From contig JBGTSY010000004.1 in assembly GCA_041940025.1 (NCBI GenBank), forward strand, positions 62,001 through 126,000: a stretch of DNA of 64,000 nt, in the 5' to 3' direction. The stretch is from UBA5859 sp041940025. GTDB lineage: Bacteria; Pseudomonadota; Gammaproteobacteria; UBA5859. Under the pieces are notes generated by a model that was given only the letters and a program-made list of their open reading frames with translations, was not told the origin of the DNA and searched no databases. Made by a program: the position numbers and the translations under genes. Each line of letters begins with the position of its first letter. Within the stretch, counting starts at the first letter, position 1. This document shows, in pieces, positions 26,291-35,855 of this stretch.

Positions 26291-29275
26291 CTATTCTTGC
26301 CGCAACTCTTGCCAGGAGACTCGGCCCGCTGCTCCTGAGGAATTTTTCACGGTTCTGTCTTCCAATTCACCGTCGTCATCGACTGTGTATTGCTTGTCAT
26401 CTAGAAACTTAGAGTCTCCTGACAAGTCAGAGCGTACACCGGAGATCTCTTCATCGTCTTCATCAATATCCTCGTCACCATCAGTGTCAAATAGTCGTTG
26501 TTGCGGAGGATGACCGTTCTCAACCTTAACTGCCATCAGCCATCCATCAAAAGAACCATCGCAGCTAGATCCTCCGATAGGAATAAAGGTATTGAAATAA
26601 ACAATGTCGTCCCGCGCCCAAGCAGGATGTAATACCCGCTCACCGCTATCGGCAAGATCCATATACCAGCCATAAGCATGAGAGTTGCCTGCATAATTGA
26701 CTGCGTTAGTAGTAGGAATTCTACGGTCCACCGCAGTATTCGCGTTGCTGTCGTTCACCAACTGCTCCACTAAATCAGCTCTTAACAGAGCAGCATCACC
26801 TTTATCCCACACAGCGTAGAAACTTTGTGTGTTGATGGTATTTTTATCCGAGAGTTCCAAAAACTTCCCGCTGCCAAAGAGCACCATCAAATTTGGCTCA
26901 TTGCCACTTTGAGTGCTGCTATCGGTTTCAATAGTGGGATGTCGAACAACCTCAGGTTGTGTCAGCACCGCTTGTGGATTATTCAAAGCATCTCGCGCAG
27001 TGAACAGAGGCTCCGGAGTGGCATTATTACCATTCCCGCTTCTATGAGCAATACGCCATCTGTTCATATTACCTTTCAGATCAAACGCCCAGAGGTTTCC
27101 ATACAAATCGCCAGCATAGGCTCTATCCGCAACCCCATCCCCGTCCAGATCCACCACAGTTGGCGTGCCCATGCCATTAGGTGTGCTGGTATTACCCACA
27201 CCTGTCATCAATTTTTTATAATCCGCTTGACCGGAGGCACTCCAACTCCCATCAATGCCCCCATCCAGATCCAGAATAAATAGACCAGATTCACCACTAC
27301 CCGTATTGTTATAGCCATTACCGAAAATAGCATACCATTTACAGTTATTGGCATTCACACCCAAACACGCAATTGTAGGTTTGCTGTGTGTGAAACCTAA
27401 ATCTGCATCATCGGTTGCGGTAAATTCCCAGAGTACAAGTGATGCAGCATTCATCTCACTAAACTGTGTAGGATCGGTGACGTCCAGAGCATAGTATCCT
27501 CGGCCACCATTACCTAACCCACCCAATAACACAGTTTTCCAGGATCGAGTATTACTGTTACCCAAAACATAGGCATCGGACACCACAGGTGGTAAATCCA
27601 CGTAATATCTGTGCTGGTAATTTGGATCCGTCAGGTAGTGCAATCCGCGATCTGCCTCGTCAGAATATAGTGCGGCAGGAATATAGGCCAATTTTTCCTC
27701 ACCTTGCATGTTAAATGCGTGCAACATACCGTCGTTAGCACCAGCATATACCATTGGCGCGCGACCGGAATTAGCCGTTTTAAACGCACCATAGCCTGAA
27801 TGAGGCCAATCCAGTTCTGGTGCGCCCACATAGATAGGACCACCGTGAATCATATCCCCAAGATGGCTGTCCCGTGCGCGGAAGTGATAGGCCACATTGG
27901 TGTGACGTTCTGGATCATTGGCATCGCTACCGCGCAAATAATCAATACGCGCCTCGGCGATCGCTTGAGTATCTTCACCATATCGAAGATCGGCTAGTGC
28001 CTTTGCGCTTAATTCTTGATTAGAATAGCGGAAGGCGACACCGTTACCGCTCGTTTCATTGTACGTAATCACAACACGAGCCGCATAATCGAAGGAACTG
28101 TCATCCAAGGCTGTCGAGGCACGCCAAACCTCTGCGCCTACCGATCCATCAGTATTATCCAAATCCCAGGCCAATAGATCACCAGTCCACAAACCGGAAG
28201 TGAACTCAATAGTAAAAGCCAAGGTATCCGCTTTTAAATATTGAGAACTGAAAGATACCCCGCCCGCTGATCCTGTCTTTTGAGTGATTGAGCCAGTCGC
28301 GTCCAGTATTCTATTCCTAAGCGTTTCAGATGTTTCCGCAAACAGATATTCCCCACCCCCGTTGGTGGCAGCGCTATACATCAACGTGCTTTCAGCAACA
28401 GACTCATCGGCGAATCCTATTACATAAGTTCTCATGTTATGTTTCAGTTCTGTCAGATCCGGGCGCAAATCTATCTCGTACATCGCTGCGGTCACGTCAT
28501 CAAATATTTCTCCACCATTTAAATAATCATCTAAATAGGTGGACACATCATCATCTGCACTCGGTTCACCGTCAGTAATAATCACTAGATTATTCGTGCG
28601 GCACCAAAGGTCTACAGGGGCCGTGGCAGGTGTGGTGGCCGCTGTATAGTTGTGGGCAAACACGTTACTTTTGTTGACATCGACTTGACTTCCCTGGCCG
28701 TCATGTAAACGCAGTTGTCCACTGTAACCTTGTGAAAAGTATTTACCAATGTCACGCACCGATTCACCCAAAGGTGTGCCCCCCCAAGGAGAGGCAGTGC
28801 TGACACCCGCCCGCAAGGATGCGATATGTGCGCTTGTCATGTCATCGACTGCGACAAGTATGTTAGCGCCATCGTAAGAGTTTTCGTCCCAACAAAAAAA
28901 ACGCCCACAGACTCTTTTTTTATGATTATAAAAAACCGCCAACCCTACCCGAGTGTCAGTAAGATCATCCAATACGCCATCGATGACGTCCTTGGCGGTT
29001 TCCATTCGCGTATCCCCATAAGTCCAATTCAGGCAACGCCAACGCTTAAAAATGATTCCTTTCCATCCCCATTGATTACAGACCTTTGTTCTTGTGTCCA
29101 TAGAGCCAGAGTTATCCAATAAGAACATTATATTTGGCTTGGCGTCGGCACCAGACTCAAGAGGATGGTCAGATAAAGCTAACGGCGCCGCATTCGCAGC
29201 TTGAATAAATAGAAAAAGAAATAGAATGCCAAGGTGCATGTCTAGTTTTCGTGTACAGATTGTTAGATTTTTCAT
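26291..29275 (-). CDS. pilY1: Type IV pilus tip adhesin PilY1
   Basis: About 994 residues from the ATG at 29273-29275, which has GGGGGA a few bases before it; a TTG four codons upstream is less likely. A signal peptide (cleavage near ANA) is followed by a von Willebrand A-like region with the MIDAS-type DNSGS motif, then a C-terminal seven-bladed beta-propeller of the PilC/PilY type. A Ca2+-binding DLDGDGVADRAY loop is present. PilY1 sits at the pilus tip, adheres and regulates retraction. It is the last gene of pilV-pilW-pilX-pilY1. Confidence 0.9.
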   Translation of the reverse strand: MKNLTICTRKLDMHLGILFLFLFIQAANAAPLALSDHPLESGADAKPNIMFLLDNSGSMDTRTKVCNQWGWKGIIFKRWRCLNWTYGDTRMETAKDVIDGVLDDLTDTRVGLAVFYNHKKRVCGRFFCWDENSYDGANILVAVDDMTSAHIASLRAGVSTASPWGGTPLGESVRDIGKYFSQGYSGQLRLHDGQGSQVDVNKSNVFAHNYTAATTPATAPVDLWCRTNNLVIITDGEPSADDDVSTYLDDYLNGGEIFDDVTAAMYEIDLRPDLTELKHNMRTYVIGFADESVAESTLMYSAATNGGGEYLFAETSETLRNRILDATGSITQKTGSAGGVSFSSQYLKADTLAFTIEFTSGLWTGDLLAWDLDNTDGSVGAEVWRASTALDDSSFDYAARVVITYNETSGNGVAFRYSNQELSAKALADLRYGEDTQAIAEARIDYLRGSDANDPERHTNVAYHFRARDSHLGDMIHGGPIYVGAPELDWPHSGYGAFKTANSGRAPMVYAGANDGMLHAFNMQGEEKLAYIPAALYSDEADRGLHYLTDPNYQHRYYVDLPPVVSDAYVLGNSNTRSWKTVLLGGLGNGGRGYYALDVTDPTQFSEMNAASLVLWEFTATDDADLGFTHSKPTIACLGVNANNCKWYAIFGNGYNNTGSGESGLFILDLDGGIDGSWSASGQADYKKLMTGVGNTSTPNGMGTPTVVDLDGDGVADRAYAGDLYGNLWAFDLKGNMNRWRIAHRSGNGNNATPEPLFTARDALNNPQAVLTQPEVVRHPTIETDSSTQSGNEPNLMVLFGSGKFLELSDKNTINTQSFYAVWDKGDAALLRADLVEQLVNDSNANTAVDRRIPTTNAVNYAGNSHAYGWYMDLADSGERVLHPAWARDDIVYFNTFIPIGGSSCDGSFDGWLMAVKVENGHPPQQRLFDTDGDEDIDEDDEEISGVRSDLSGDSKFLDDKQYTVDDDGELEDRTVKNSSGAAGRVSWQELRQE

Positions 29276-29317
29276 CCCATCCCCCAATTTAATCGCTCAA
29301 ACAGTCAATACATTTGA

Positions 29318-29839
29318 TTAGTTAGGCGCAATATATGATTCAAGAATCACTGAGGTCTGGCCATCCTGACTCCAGCCTCTGGAAACAATACGATAAGTTT
29401 TTTCTGTCGATTTAGATTGTCCGTATCCAACTATCTTCATCGAGCTTTGTGAATTACTAGGTAAGTCCGGCTGCTCTTCTACAAAAAACCGCGGCTTTGG
29501 ATCGGAACCACTCCAACCGGTAAACTCTGCGGAATCCGTATTGTTCCAGTTCAAATCCACGAATGCGTTATCTGGACCCGAGTTTTCACTGTACCAACCA
29601 GCCGTGCTTCCAAAGGTGCCTGGACTGTTTAACACACGGGTTTCACCAAACCTCAGTGCGGCTTCTGCTGCCTGAAACGCAGAATCCTGAAGCTGTACAT
29701 TATTCGCCATACGTGATTGTAAATTGGTGGTTTGCATGGAAGAGACGCCCAGTACAGTGAGCATTGCTAACATCATCAGACCGACGGGCAAAGCTAAGCC
29801 CCGTTGTGTATTCGTATAAAATGTCTTAATCGCAATCAT
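29318..29839 (-). CDS. pilX: Type IV pilus minor pilin PilX
   Basis: A 173-residue minor pilin of the PilX family. The N-terminal hydrophobic segment LALPVGLMMLAMLTVLGVSS follows a short basic start, with the QRG/L processing-like site and the typical AFQAAEAALRFGE helix. No classic prepilin peptidase Gly-Phe site is evident; PilX proteins have a degenerate one. It is three bases after pilW and in the same operon. Confidence 0.85.
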   Translation of the reverse strand: MIAIKTFYTNTQRGLALPVGLMMLAMLTVLGVSSMQTTNLQSRMANNVQLQDSAFQAAEAALRFGETRVLNSPGTFGSTAGWYSENSGPDNAFVDLNWNNTDSAEFTGWSGSDPKPRFFVEEQPDLPSNSQSSMKIVGYGQSKSTEKTYRIVSRGWSQDGQTSVILESYIAPN

Positions 29840-29842
29840 GGC

Positions 29843-30847
29843 TTAACTCACACGGTTTCTGATCACTATCGTGCTGGTATACACTTGTCTCAGTCGACGA
29901 TCATCGACTGGATCTATGGTGACATCCAACACTTGATAGGTATTGGTGTCGAGTTCATCCCGCACTTCTTGACTTGAACTGACCAAGAGCGCCACACGGA
30001 TACTAATAACTTGATCCCAAAGTCCTCCTGCCGTCACCACTGTTGCGGTGTCATAACGTTCCGCCACACCATCAGAATTTTGATCAATTCCATATTGAAT
30101 TTGCATGTTTTCAACATTGCCAACATAGACTTCACTAGTGCCACCGTCCATGGACCGAAGCAACGACGAGTCCCCAGTGACTGGATCATTACCAATCGAG
30201 AGAAAGAGTACGTCGGTGTTGTAAACCTTCGCGTCTGTGCTGTAGTTCGCCAAATTTGGATTCGCAGCAGCGTTACCTGGTGCCCCGCGATTAGCACGGT
30301 GATTCAATCTAGTGGTTGCACCTGAGTCTCGACTGCGCACTCGCCAGATATAAAAAAGATCTGCATTGGCGCAGTCACTGACAAAGCCAATATCACCATT
30401 GCTGAATCCGGAGGTGGCGGGAAGATCGAGAAAACGACCCACTGATTGCGCGTTCACCTGGACCCCGATACCGGTGGCACGTCTTAACCAAAGGCTATCG
30501 GAATCGGTACCGGCACCATCTATTCCTTCTACCCCTTGGGCAAACCCATGTATATCCGCATCATAATCAGTGTGCGCAGTATCTATATGGTTATTGATAG
30601 AACTCAGGGTGCCACTGCATCCCCAAAAGTCGGCATTCCTAATGTGTTGACGCAAAAAGCTCATGGCAAAACGACCGCTTTCCTGTAACTCTGCCTGAGC
30701 TTCACTATGCCGAAATGTCTGTTTACTGCTTAGATATATTTGTCCTACGCCTGCTGTGATTAACAGCCCAATAGTGAGAGAAATCATCAATTCAATTAGT
30801 GTTAATCCAACCATTGAAAAACGACGATTCGCGACTCTTTTGTTCAT
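29843..30847 (-). CDS. pilW: Type IV pilus minor pilin PilW
   Basis: A 334-residue prepilin. Its N-terminus ends in a prepilin peptidase site (FSMVG/LTLIELM) after a positively charged leader, then a hydrophobic helix and an AQAELQESGRFAMSFLRQHIR region typical of PilW. The globular domain is rich in Asp and Ser and has cysteine pairs. The ATG overlaps the pilV stop by four bases (ATGA). PilW helps to prime pilus assembly as part of the tip complex. Confidence 0.88.
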   Translation of the reverse strand: MNKRVANRRFSMVGLTLIELMISLTIGLLITAGVGQIYLSSKQTFRHSEAQAELQESGRFAMSFLRQHIRNADFWGCSGTLSSINNHIDTAHTDYDADIHGFAQGVEGIDGAGTDSDSLWLRRATGIGVQVNAQSVGRFLDLPATSGFSNGDIGFVSDCANADLFYIWRVRSRDSGATTRLNHRANRGAPGNAAANPNLANYSTDAKVYNTDVLFLSIGNDPVTGDSSLLRSMDGGTSEVYVGNVENMQIQYGIDQNSDGVAERYDTATVVTAGGLWDQVISIRVALLVSSSQEVRDELDTNTYQVLDVTIDPVDDRRLRQVYTSTIVIRNRVS

Positions 30848-31335
30848 ATCCCAGCCACCAATGTCAGTGTAGACTCATTGTTATCAACCAAATCCTGTTG
30901 GTCCCACTGCACCACAATTGTCGCAAGGTTATTAACTGTATCCACGGCGATAGAGCCAGTACCGTTTGGCAGCGCCATTAAAAGTGTTCTCCACTGGATT
31001 TGATCCACCACTACCAGCTCAGCAAGCGTACATCCTCCAGTGGATGTGATACAGCTAGTAGAACCGGTTGGTGTCGATTCGTTTAGGGTTAGATCATAAT
31101 CCCCCGCCAAGGCTCGAGTTCTATTGAGTCGAATTCGTTCGACAATATCCTGTGCCATGACGGTTGCTTGAGAACGCAGCTCTGCGTATTGGGTACTACG
31201 CACCGTAGTGGCTTGTAAGCCTGCAAATCCTAATAGGCCAATTGACAACACAAACAGCGCCACCAACACTTCTATTAGCGAAAAGCCTGACATCCTCTTT
31301 ATAGATTTTGGAATGAGTTCTAATTTATTTTTCAC
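30844..31335 (-). CDS. pilV: Type IV pilus minor pilin PilV
   Basis: A 163-residue prepilin. The class III signal MSG/FSLIEVLVALFVLSIG is clear, then PilV features (GFAGLQATTVRSTQY, AQDIVERIRLNR). The GTG at 31333-31335 gives a leader of about 17 residues, plausible for the family; the internal ATG would leave just three residues. It is the first pilin gene of the operon and has no fimT, fimU or pilE gene at either side. Confidence 0.8.
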   Translation of the reverse strand: MKNKLELIPKSIKRMSGFSLIEVLVALFVLSIGLLGFAGLQATTVRSTQYAELRSQATVMAQDIVERIRLNRTRALAGDYDLTLNESTPTGSTSCITSTGGCTLAELVVVDQIQWRTLLMALPNGTGSIAVDTVNNLATIVVQWDQQDLVDNNESTLTLVAGI

Positions 31336-31573
31336 GTTTATTCGCCTAACCAAAATAGATGAGCAATCGTTTATTCGAAAATTGATAGAGTTACGATGAC
31401 CCTTGGTTAGCTATCGGAAAAATGACAGACGACCGCAGCCACAGCCGACAAACGAAGCTGTTTGACAGATACTAAATTAACTGAGCAAGCAGTTAGTTAC
31501 TCTTGTTTACTAATTAAGCGCTTAGAAGATTATGCGAAACAATTAAAACAGCAGGGATCGAGCTAGAGGCTAG

Positions 31574-31963
31574 TTAATTGATTTGATGGGGTACAGCATA
31601 CATGCGACTGATTAACTCAGCCTCTCCACGGGTGATGCCACAATTGGCGATCAGTTCCTCGATATCCGCCCCATGTCTCACCAAATTAACCGCCTGAGTA
31701 TAATTCGCGGTTTCTTCCTCTCGTAGCTCAATCTGCTTTTGACGGTGATCCATATTTTTAAATTGCCGTTCAATTTCCATCACTCGCTCACCCACACTAC
31801 CAATTGAAGCACAAAGAGTGGCGATATTATCACGCAAGCCATGAATCAACTGCTCATTCATTTCATTTCTATTGCGTTCCCTTATCAGTAGCCAGGCACC
31901 GTAAATATTTGCGCCACCTAACAGCACCAACCCTAGAAACATTAACGAGATAAACCAATACAT
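31574..31963 (-). CDS. DUF2802 domain-containing membrane protein
   Basis: A 129-residue protein with an N-terminal transmembrane helix (about residues 5-26), a coiled-coil region (ERVMEIERQFKNMDHRQKQIELREEE) and a small C-terminal DUF2802 domain with VRHGADIEELIANCGITRGEAELI, which looks like a helix-turn-helix fold. In pseudomonads a homologous gene lies after cheW at the end of the che cluster, as here. The function is unknown, but the neighbourhood suggests a link to chemotaxis or flagella. Confidence 0.8.
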   Translation of the reverse strand: MYWFISLMFLGLVLLGGANIYGAWLLIRERNRNEMNEQLIHGLRDNIATLCASIGSVGERVMEIERQFKNMDHRQKQIELREEETANYTQAVNLVRHGADIEELIANCGITRGEAELISRMYAVPHQIN

Positions 31964-32173
31964 TTAAATTTCCTCTTGCTTATGCGTACTTGTCCAATCT
32001 ATTTTCCGTTACCCGTTTGGACTCGGGTGACTCTTTCGTTCCATCAATCTTATGTGTTTGCTTCTTCCGAAGAGACGACTGTCGCTCTCGAAGAGATGCG
32101 ATAGGTGGTATGGAACCTATCGTTCGGTTAATAAACAACCCCGTCATAATCAAAGTGACCAGTCATTGAAATG

Positions 32174-32653
32174 TTAAAGAAGCGCAATTTCTTTCCATTC
32201 GGTATCTGCCAACAGTCGATTTACATCACACAGTATTAACAAATCCTCTCCGGTCATCGCCACTCCAGAGATATACTTTGAAGACTCTTCCGTACCTACG
32301 TTAGGGGATGCCTCAATATCCGCGCTGTTTAAGTTCACAACTTCTGCCACGGAATCAACCAACAATCCAATGACCATTTGCTGATCAGACTCAATAATCA
32401 CTACTCTCATACTGTCATCGGCGTCCTTATGTTCTAAACCAAACTTTCGACGCGTATCTATCACTGTGACCACATTGCCTCGCAAATTGATAATACCCAA
32501 AACATAATTTGGTGCGCCAGGTACCGGAGAAACTTCGGTTTGTTTTAATACCTCTTTCACTTGCATCACATTGATGCCGTACAGTTCTCCAGCCAATCTG
32601 AAAGTCACCCAACGGACCAGTGCTTGATTTTGTTCTAGGGTGTCAACCGCCAT
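32174..32653 (-). CDS. cheW: Chemotaxis coupling protein CheW
   Basis: A 159-residue CheW, a single SH3-like domain. FRLAGELYGINVMQVKEVLK is the family start, and PNYVLGIINLRGNVVTVIDTRRKFGL is the conserved core. CheW links receptors to CheA in the signalling array at the pole. It is the next gene after cheB, with a 120-base gap where motC, motD and parC/parP are found in pseudomonads. Confidence 0.95.
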   Translation of the reverse strand: MAVDTLEQNQALVRWVTFRLAGELYGINVMQVKEVLKQTEVSPVPGAPNYVLGIINLRGNVVTVIDTRRKFGLEHKDADDSMRVVIIESDQQMVIGLLVDSVAEVVNLNSADIEASPNVGTEESSKYISGVAMTGEDLLILCDVNRLLADTEWKEIALL

Positions 32654-32773
32654 GTGTGTTCCTTATTACTCTGTCTGCCCGCATCAACGACGCTTCTGTC
32701 CATATCATGCATAAAACCGGCCAACCCACTTCCAATGGCCCAGTGACTGATCCGGTCAGTGCGCATTAGCCGG

Positions 32774-33814
32774 CTAAAATTCTTCAGCGATTTTTTGTGC
32801 CATTAAAGACAGTGGCCAGATTTTATCAGGTAAGCCGGCGTCTCGAATGGCTGCTGGCATACCATCGACAACCGACGTTCTTCTATCCTGAGCCCACACA
32901 TGGCCTCCTTTTCTTTTTAGTATCTTACAACCCGATAGGCCATCATTGCCCATGCCAGTCAAGATCACGGCTAAAGTAGCAGAGCCATAAATCTCGGAAA
33001 CAGAAAAAAGCAAATCGTCTATACAGGGTTTATATGCATCTCCAGATCTGGGTTCGAGCACCCGGCAATAAACTTGTCGCCCTTCTCGCTCTAGTTCCAC
33101 CTGTTTTCCACCGGGCGCCACATACACCACTCCGGATTCCAACGTATCATGGTCTTTGATCTCCTTCACCCGTAGGGCGCAGATCTGATCGGCACGATCC
33201 GCAAATGCAGTGGAAAAATTTGGGGGGATGTGCTGCACTACCAACACAGGGCAAGGAAAATTTTCGGGTAGTTCCGCTAGTATTTTCTGCAATGCCACAG
33301 GACCTCCCGTAGACGCCCCCAACACCACCAATCTAAAACGTTTGACACGATGAAAATCCGTTTTGACAGGCTCATGTTTTTCTTCGCTTTCGGACGTAAT
33401 GATAGGGCGAATTTTTACTTGCTTGGCTAATTCCTTTACCCTATCTCTTAATTGAGATTCCGATTCACTTTTATCTGAGCTGAGATCCCCATATTTCTTC
33501 GGAAGAAAATCGGCTGCACCCGCCTCTAACGCTTCCATGGTAGCTTTAGCGCCCTCATGGGTGAGTGACGAAAACATCAAGATAGGCACCGGTGCTTCCT
33601 GCATGATCTTACGCACAGCTTGAATACCATCCATGCGTGGCATCTCTACATCCATAGTGATCACATCCGGCTTTAAGGATTTAGCCAGGCGAACGGCCTC
33701 TAATCCGTCACTAGCAGTACTCACTATCTCAATATCTCGATCAACGGACAATGCATCCGAGACAAAGCGTCTAAATAACTTTGAATCATCTACAACTAGT
33801 ACTCTAATCGGCAA
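32774..33814 (-). CDS. cheB: Protein-glutamate methylesterase CheB
   Basis: A 346-residue two-domain response regulator. The receiver has Asp10 and the phosphorylation site Asp55 (TMDVEMPRMDG). A linker leads to the methylesterase domain with catalytic Ser168 (GASTGG), His195 (VQHIPP) and Asp291 (TGMGNDG). It demethylates receptor glutamates. The start codon is TTG at 33812-33814 with AGGTG five bases before it; no other start fits as well. Confidence 0.95.
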   Translation of the reverse strand: MPIRVLVVDDSKLFRRFVSDALSVDRDIEIVSTASDGLEAVRLAKSLKPDVITMDVEMPRMDGIQAVRKIMQEAPVPILMFSSLTHEGAKATMEALEAGAADFLPKKYGDLSSDKSESESQLRDRVKELAKQVKIRPIITSESEEKHEPVKTDFHRVKRFRLVVLGASTGGPVALQKILAELPENFPCPVLVVQHIPPNFSTAFADRADQICALRVKEIKDHDTLESGVVYVAPGGKQVELEREGRQVYCRVLEPRSGDAYKPCIDDLLFSVSEIYGSATLAVILTGMGNDGLSGCKILKRKGGHVWAQDRRTSVVDGMPAAIRDAGLPDKIWPLSLMAQKIAEEF

Positions 33815-33849
33815 AATGCACCTATCGGGAAAGATTATTAAATACGGGG

Positions 33850-35847
33850 TTACGCAGCTCTTTTTGCATAGAATTGCACTAAACTAGGCACATCCAAGAT
33901 TAATGCAATGCGGCCGTCACCGGTAATCGTTGCGCCCGCCATTCCTGGAGTGCCGTGTAGGAAAGCGCCCAATGGCTTAATCACGACCTCTTCCTGACCC
34001 AACAACTTATTCACCACAAATCCTACCTTTTGATTGGCTAGATTCACCACTACTACGTGGGCGTTATGGGTATTACTGAGAGGCGCTTCGTTGGGCTTTA
34101 ACCATTCATTCAAATAAAATAAAGGTAAGGGTTTATTACGTACGGTCACCACCATTTGACCGTCTACGACATTGGTTTGGGACAAGTCTAAATTGAAAAT
34201 TTCACTGACACTTGCGAGTGGAAATGCGAATGCCTGCCCACCAAGCATCACCATTAAGGTCGGCATAATAGCTAGCGTCAGTGGCACTTTAATCATCAGA
34301 TTGGTGCCCACTCCTTTTTGAGAATCGATCACAATCGTTCCATTCAAAGAGGAAATTTTAGTTTTCACCACATCCATACCGACGCCGCGGCCGGAAACAT
34401 CCGAAATAATATGTTTGGTAGAGAAACCGGGTTGAAAAATTAAATCAAAACATTCTCGCTCGTCTAAACGTAAAGCAGCCTCCTCATCCATGACTCCTTT
34501 CTCCACTGCTTTTTGTCGTAGTAAATCGGGATCCATGCCCGCACCATCATCATGAATAGACAACAGAATATGATCGCCTTCTTGAGATGCGGATAGACGA
34601 ACGGTACCATGTGGCGACTTCCCCATTGTTGTTCTCTGCTCTGGAGATTCAATGCCATGATCACAAGCATTACGCACCAGATGTACTAAGGGATCAGCCA
34701 GCGCCTCCACAAGATTCTTATCGAGATCTGTCTCTTCACCCTCCAATTCCAAGCGGATGTCTTTGCCCAAATTTCTAGCCAGATCTCGCACGACTCGGGG
34801 AAAACGACCAAATACTTTTTTGATGGGTTGCATTCGCGTCTTCATCACCGCAGATTGCAAGTTGCTGGTCACCAAGTCTAAGTTGCCGATCGCCTCAGAC
34901 AATGCTTGCTCTTCAATGGTTTCACCCAAATTGATGATGCGATTGCGCACTAAAACAAGCTCTCCCACCATATTCATAATGTCGTCAAGACGCGCGGTGT
35001 CCACTCGGACCGTGCCCTCACCCTGAGCTTGTTTTCCCTCTTTCGCTTTCGAAGATGATTTCTTCTCCGCAGATAAATTTGTCGTTGCAGATTTCTCGTT
35101 GGATTGGCTGAGTGCAGAGATACTTGTTACCGATTTATCAGCCAGTTCCGCACCGGTAGAGGGGCCCTTGCCTGCCCCGTACAGACTATCCAAAACATTT
35201 TCAAACTCATCATCTGAAATGCCTTTGATCGGTTCTTGTGGTGGTTCTGCGCCGTCTTCCGCTTCTACTGCTTCAGCTTGGGTGGGCGAATCATGCGACT
35301 CCCCACTGCTGGGTCCGGCACCAGGCCCATGTAATTTGTCTAAAATCTTTTCAAATTCATCATCATCGATTTTTACGCCGGAAGCGGTACTGAGATCGGG
35401 TTCCGCAGAATCAACGGTGTCTACCTCTTTGGGGGCTTCTTCTACTGTGTTAGCTTGTGAATCGCCAGCCAGCTCCTTTAGATGCTCAATTAAGTCCAAC
35501 GGCGCAGGAGTGGGATCAGTATCCTGCTGCACTTCCTCAATCATGTCATGTACCGAGTCTACGACCCGTAACACCACATCCATCAGATTTTGATCGACCA
35601 CAATCTCCTGATTGCGCAGTCGATTAAATACGTCTTCTGCCACGTGGCAGACGTCCACCAGTGCCTTTAAACTGAGAAAACTCGCGCCCCCTTTAATAGT
35701 ATGAAAGCCGCGAAAGACGGCATTGAGTAATTCTAAATCTTCAGGCGTCTGTTCAAGCTCGACCAATTGCTCCGATAACTCTTCTAAGATCTCCCCTGCT
35801 TCTACTAGGAAATCTTGTAAAATTTCTTGATCGACATCTAAAGCCAT
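33850..35847 (-). CDS. cheA: Chemotaxis histidine kinase CheA
   Basis: A 665-residue CheA. The P1 HPt domain has the phosphorylated His49 (FHTIKGG). A long acidic linker spans residues 130-285 with no recognisable P2 domain. It holds two copies of a DDEFExxLDxL motif (160-182 and 210-232). P3 dimerisation (near 290-345) follows, then the P4 kinase with NACDHGIESP, HDDGAGM and GRGVGMDVVKT, and the P5 CheW-like domain. Autophosphorylation and transfer to CheY and CheB are its roles. Gene order cheY-cheZ-cheA-cheB is pseudomonad-like. Confidence 0.96.
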   Translation of the reverse strand: MALDVDQEILQDFLVEAGEILEELSEQLVELEQTPEDLELLNAVFRGFHTIKGGASFLSLKALVDVCHVAEDVFNRLRNQEIVVDQNLMDVVLRVVDSVHDMIEEVQQDTDPTPAPLDLIEHLKELAGDSQANTVEEAPKEVDTVDSAEPDLSTASGVKIDDDEFEKILDKLHGPGAGPSSGESHDSPTQAEAVEAEDGAEPPQEPIKGISDDEFENVLDSLYGAGKGPSTGAELADKSVTSISALSQSNEKSATTNLSAEKKSSSKAKEGKQAQGEGTVRVDTARLDDIMNMVGELVLVRNRIINLGETIEEQALSEAIGNLDLVTSNLQSAVMKTRMQPIKKVFGRFPRVVRDLARNLGKDIRLELEGEETDLDKNLVEALADPLVHLVRNACDHGIESPEQRTTMGKSPHGTVRLSASQEGDHILLSIHDDGAGMDPDLLRQKAVEKGVMDEEAALRLDERECFDLIFQPGFSTKHIISDVSGRGVGMDVVKTKISSLNGTIVIDSQKGVGTNLMIKVPLTLAIMPTLMVMLGGQAFAFPLASVSEIFNLDLSQTNVVDGQMVVTVRNKPLPLFYLNEWLKPNEAPLSNTHNAHVVVVNLANQKVGFVVNKLLGQEEVVIKPLGAFLHGTPGMAGATITGDGRIALILDVPSLVQFYAKRAA
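35152..35370 (-). repeat. Tandem CheY-binding-like motif repeat in CheA linker
   Basis: The copy at 35302-35370 encodes residues 160-182 (IDDDEFEKILDKLHGPGAG) and the copy at 35152-35220 encodes residues 210-232 (ISDDEFENVLDSLYGAGKG), both ending in GPS(S/T)G. They share 14 of 23 residues and are exactly 50 residues apart. The cores resemble the CheY-binding ends of CheZ and FliM. Confidence 0.8.
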
Positions 35848-35855
35848 GGAAACAC

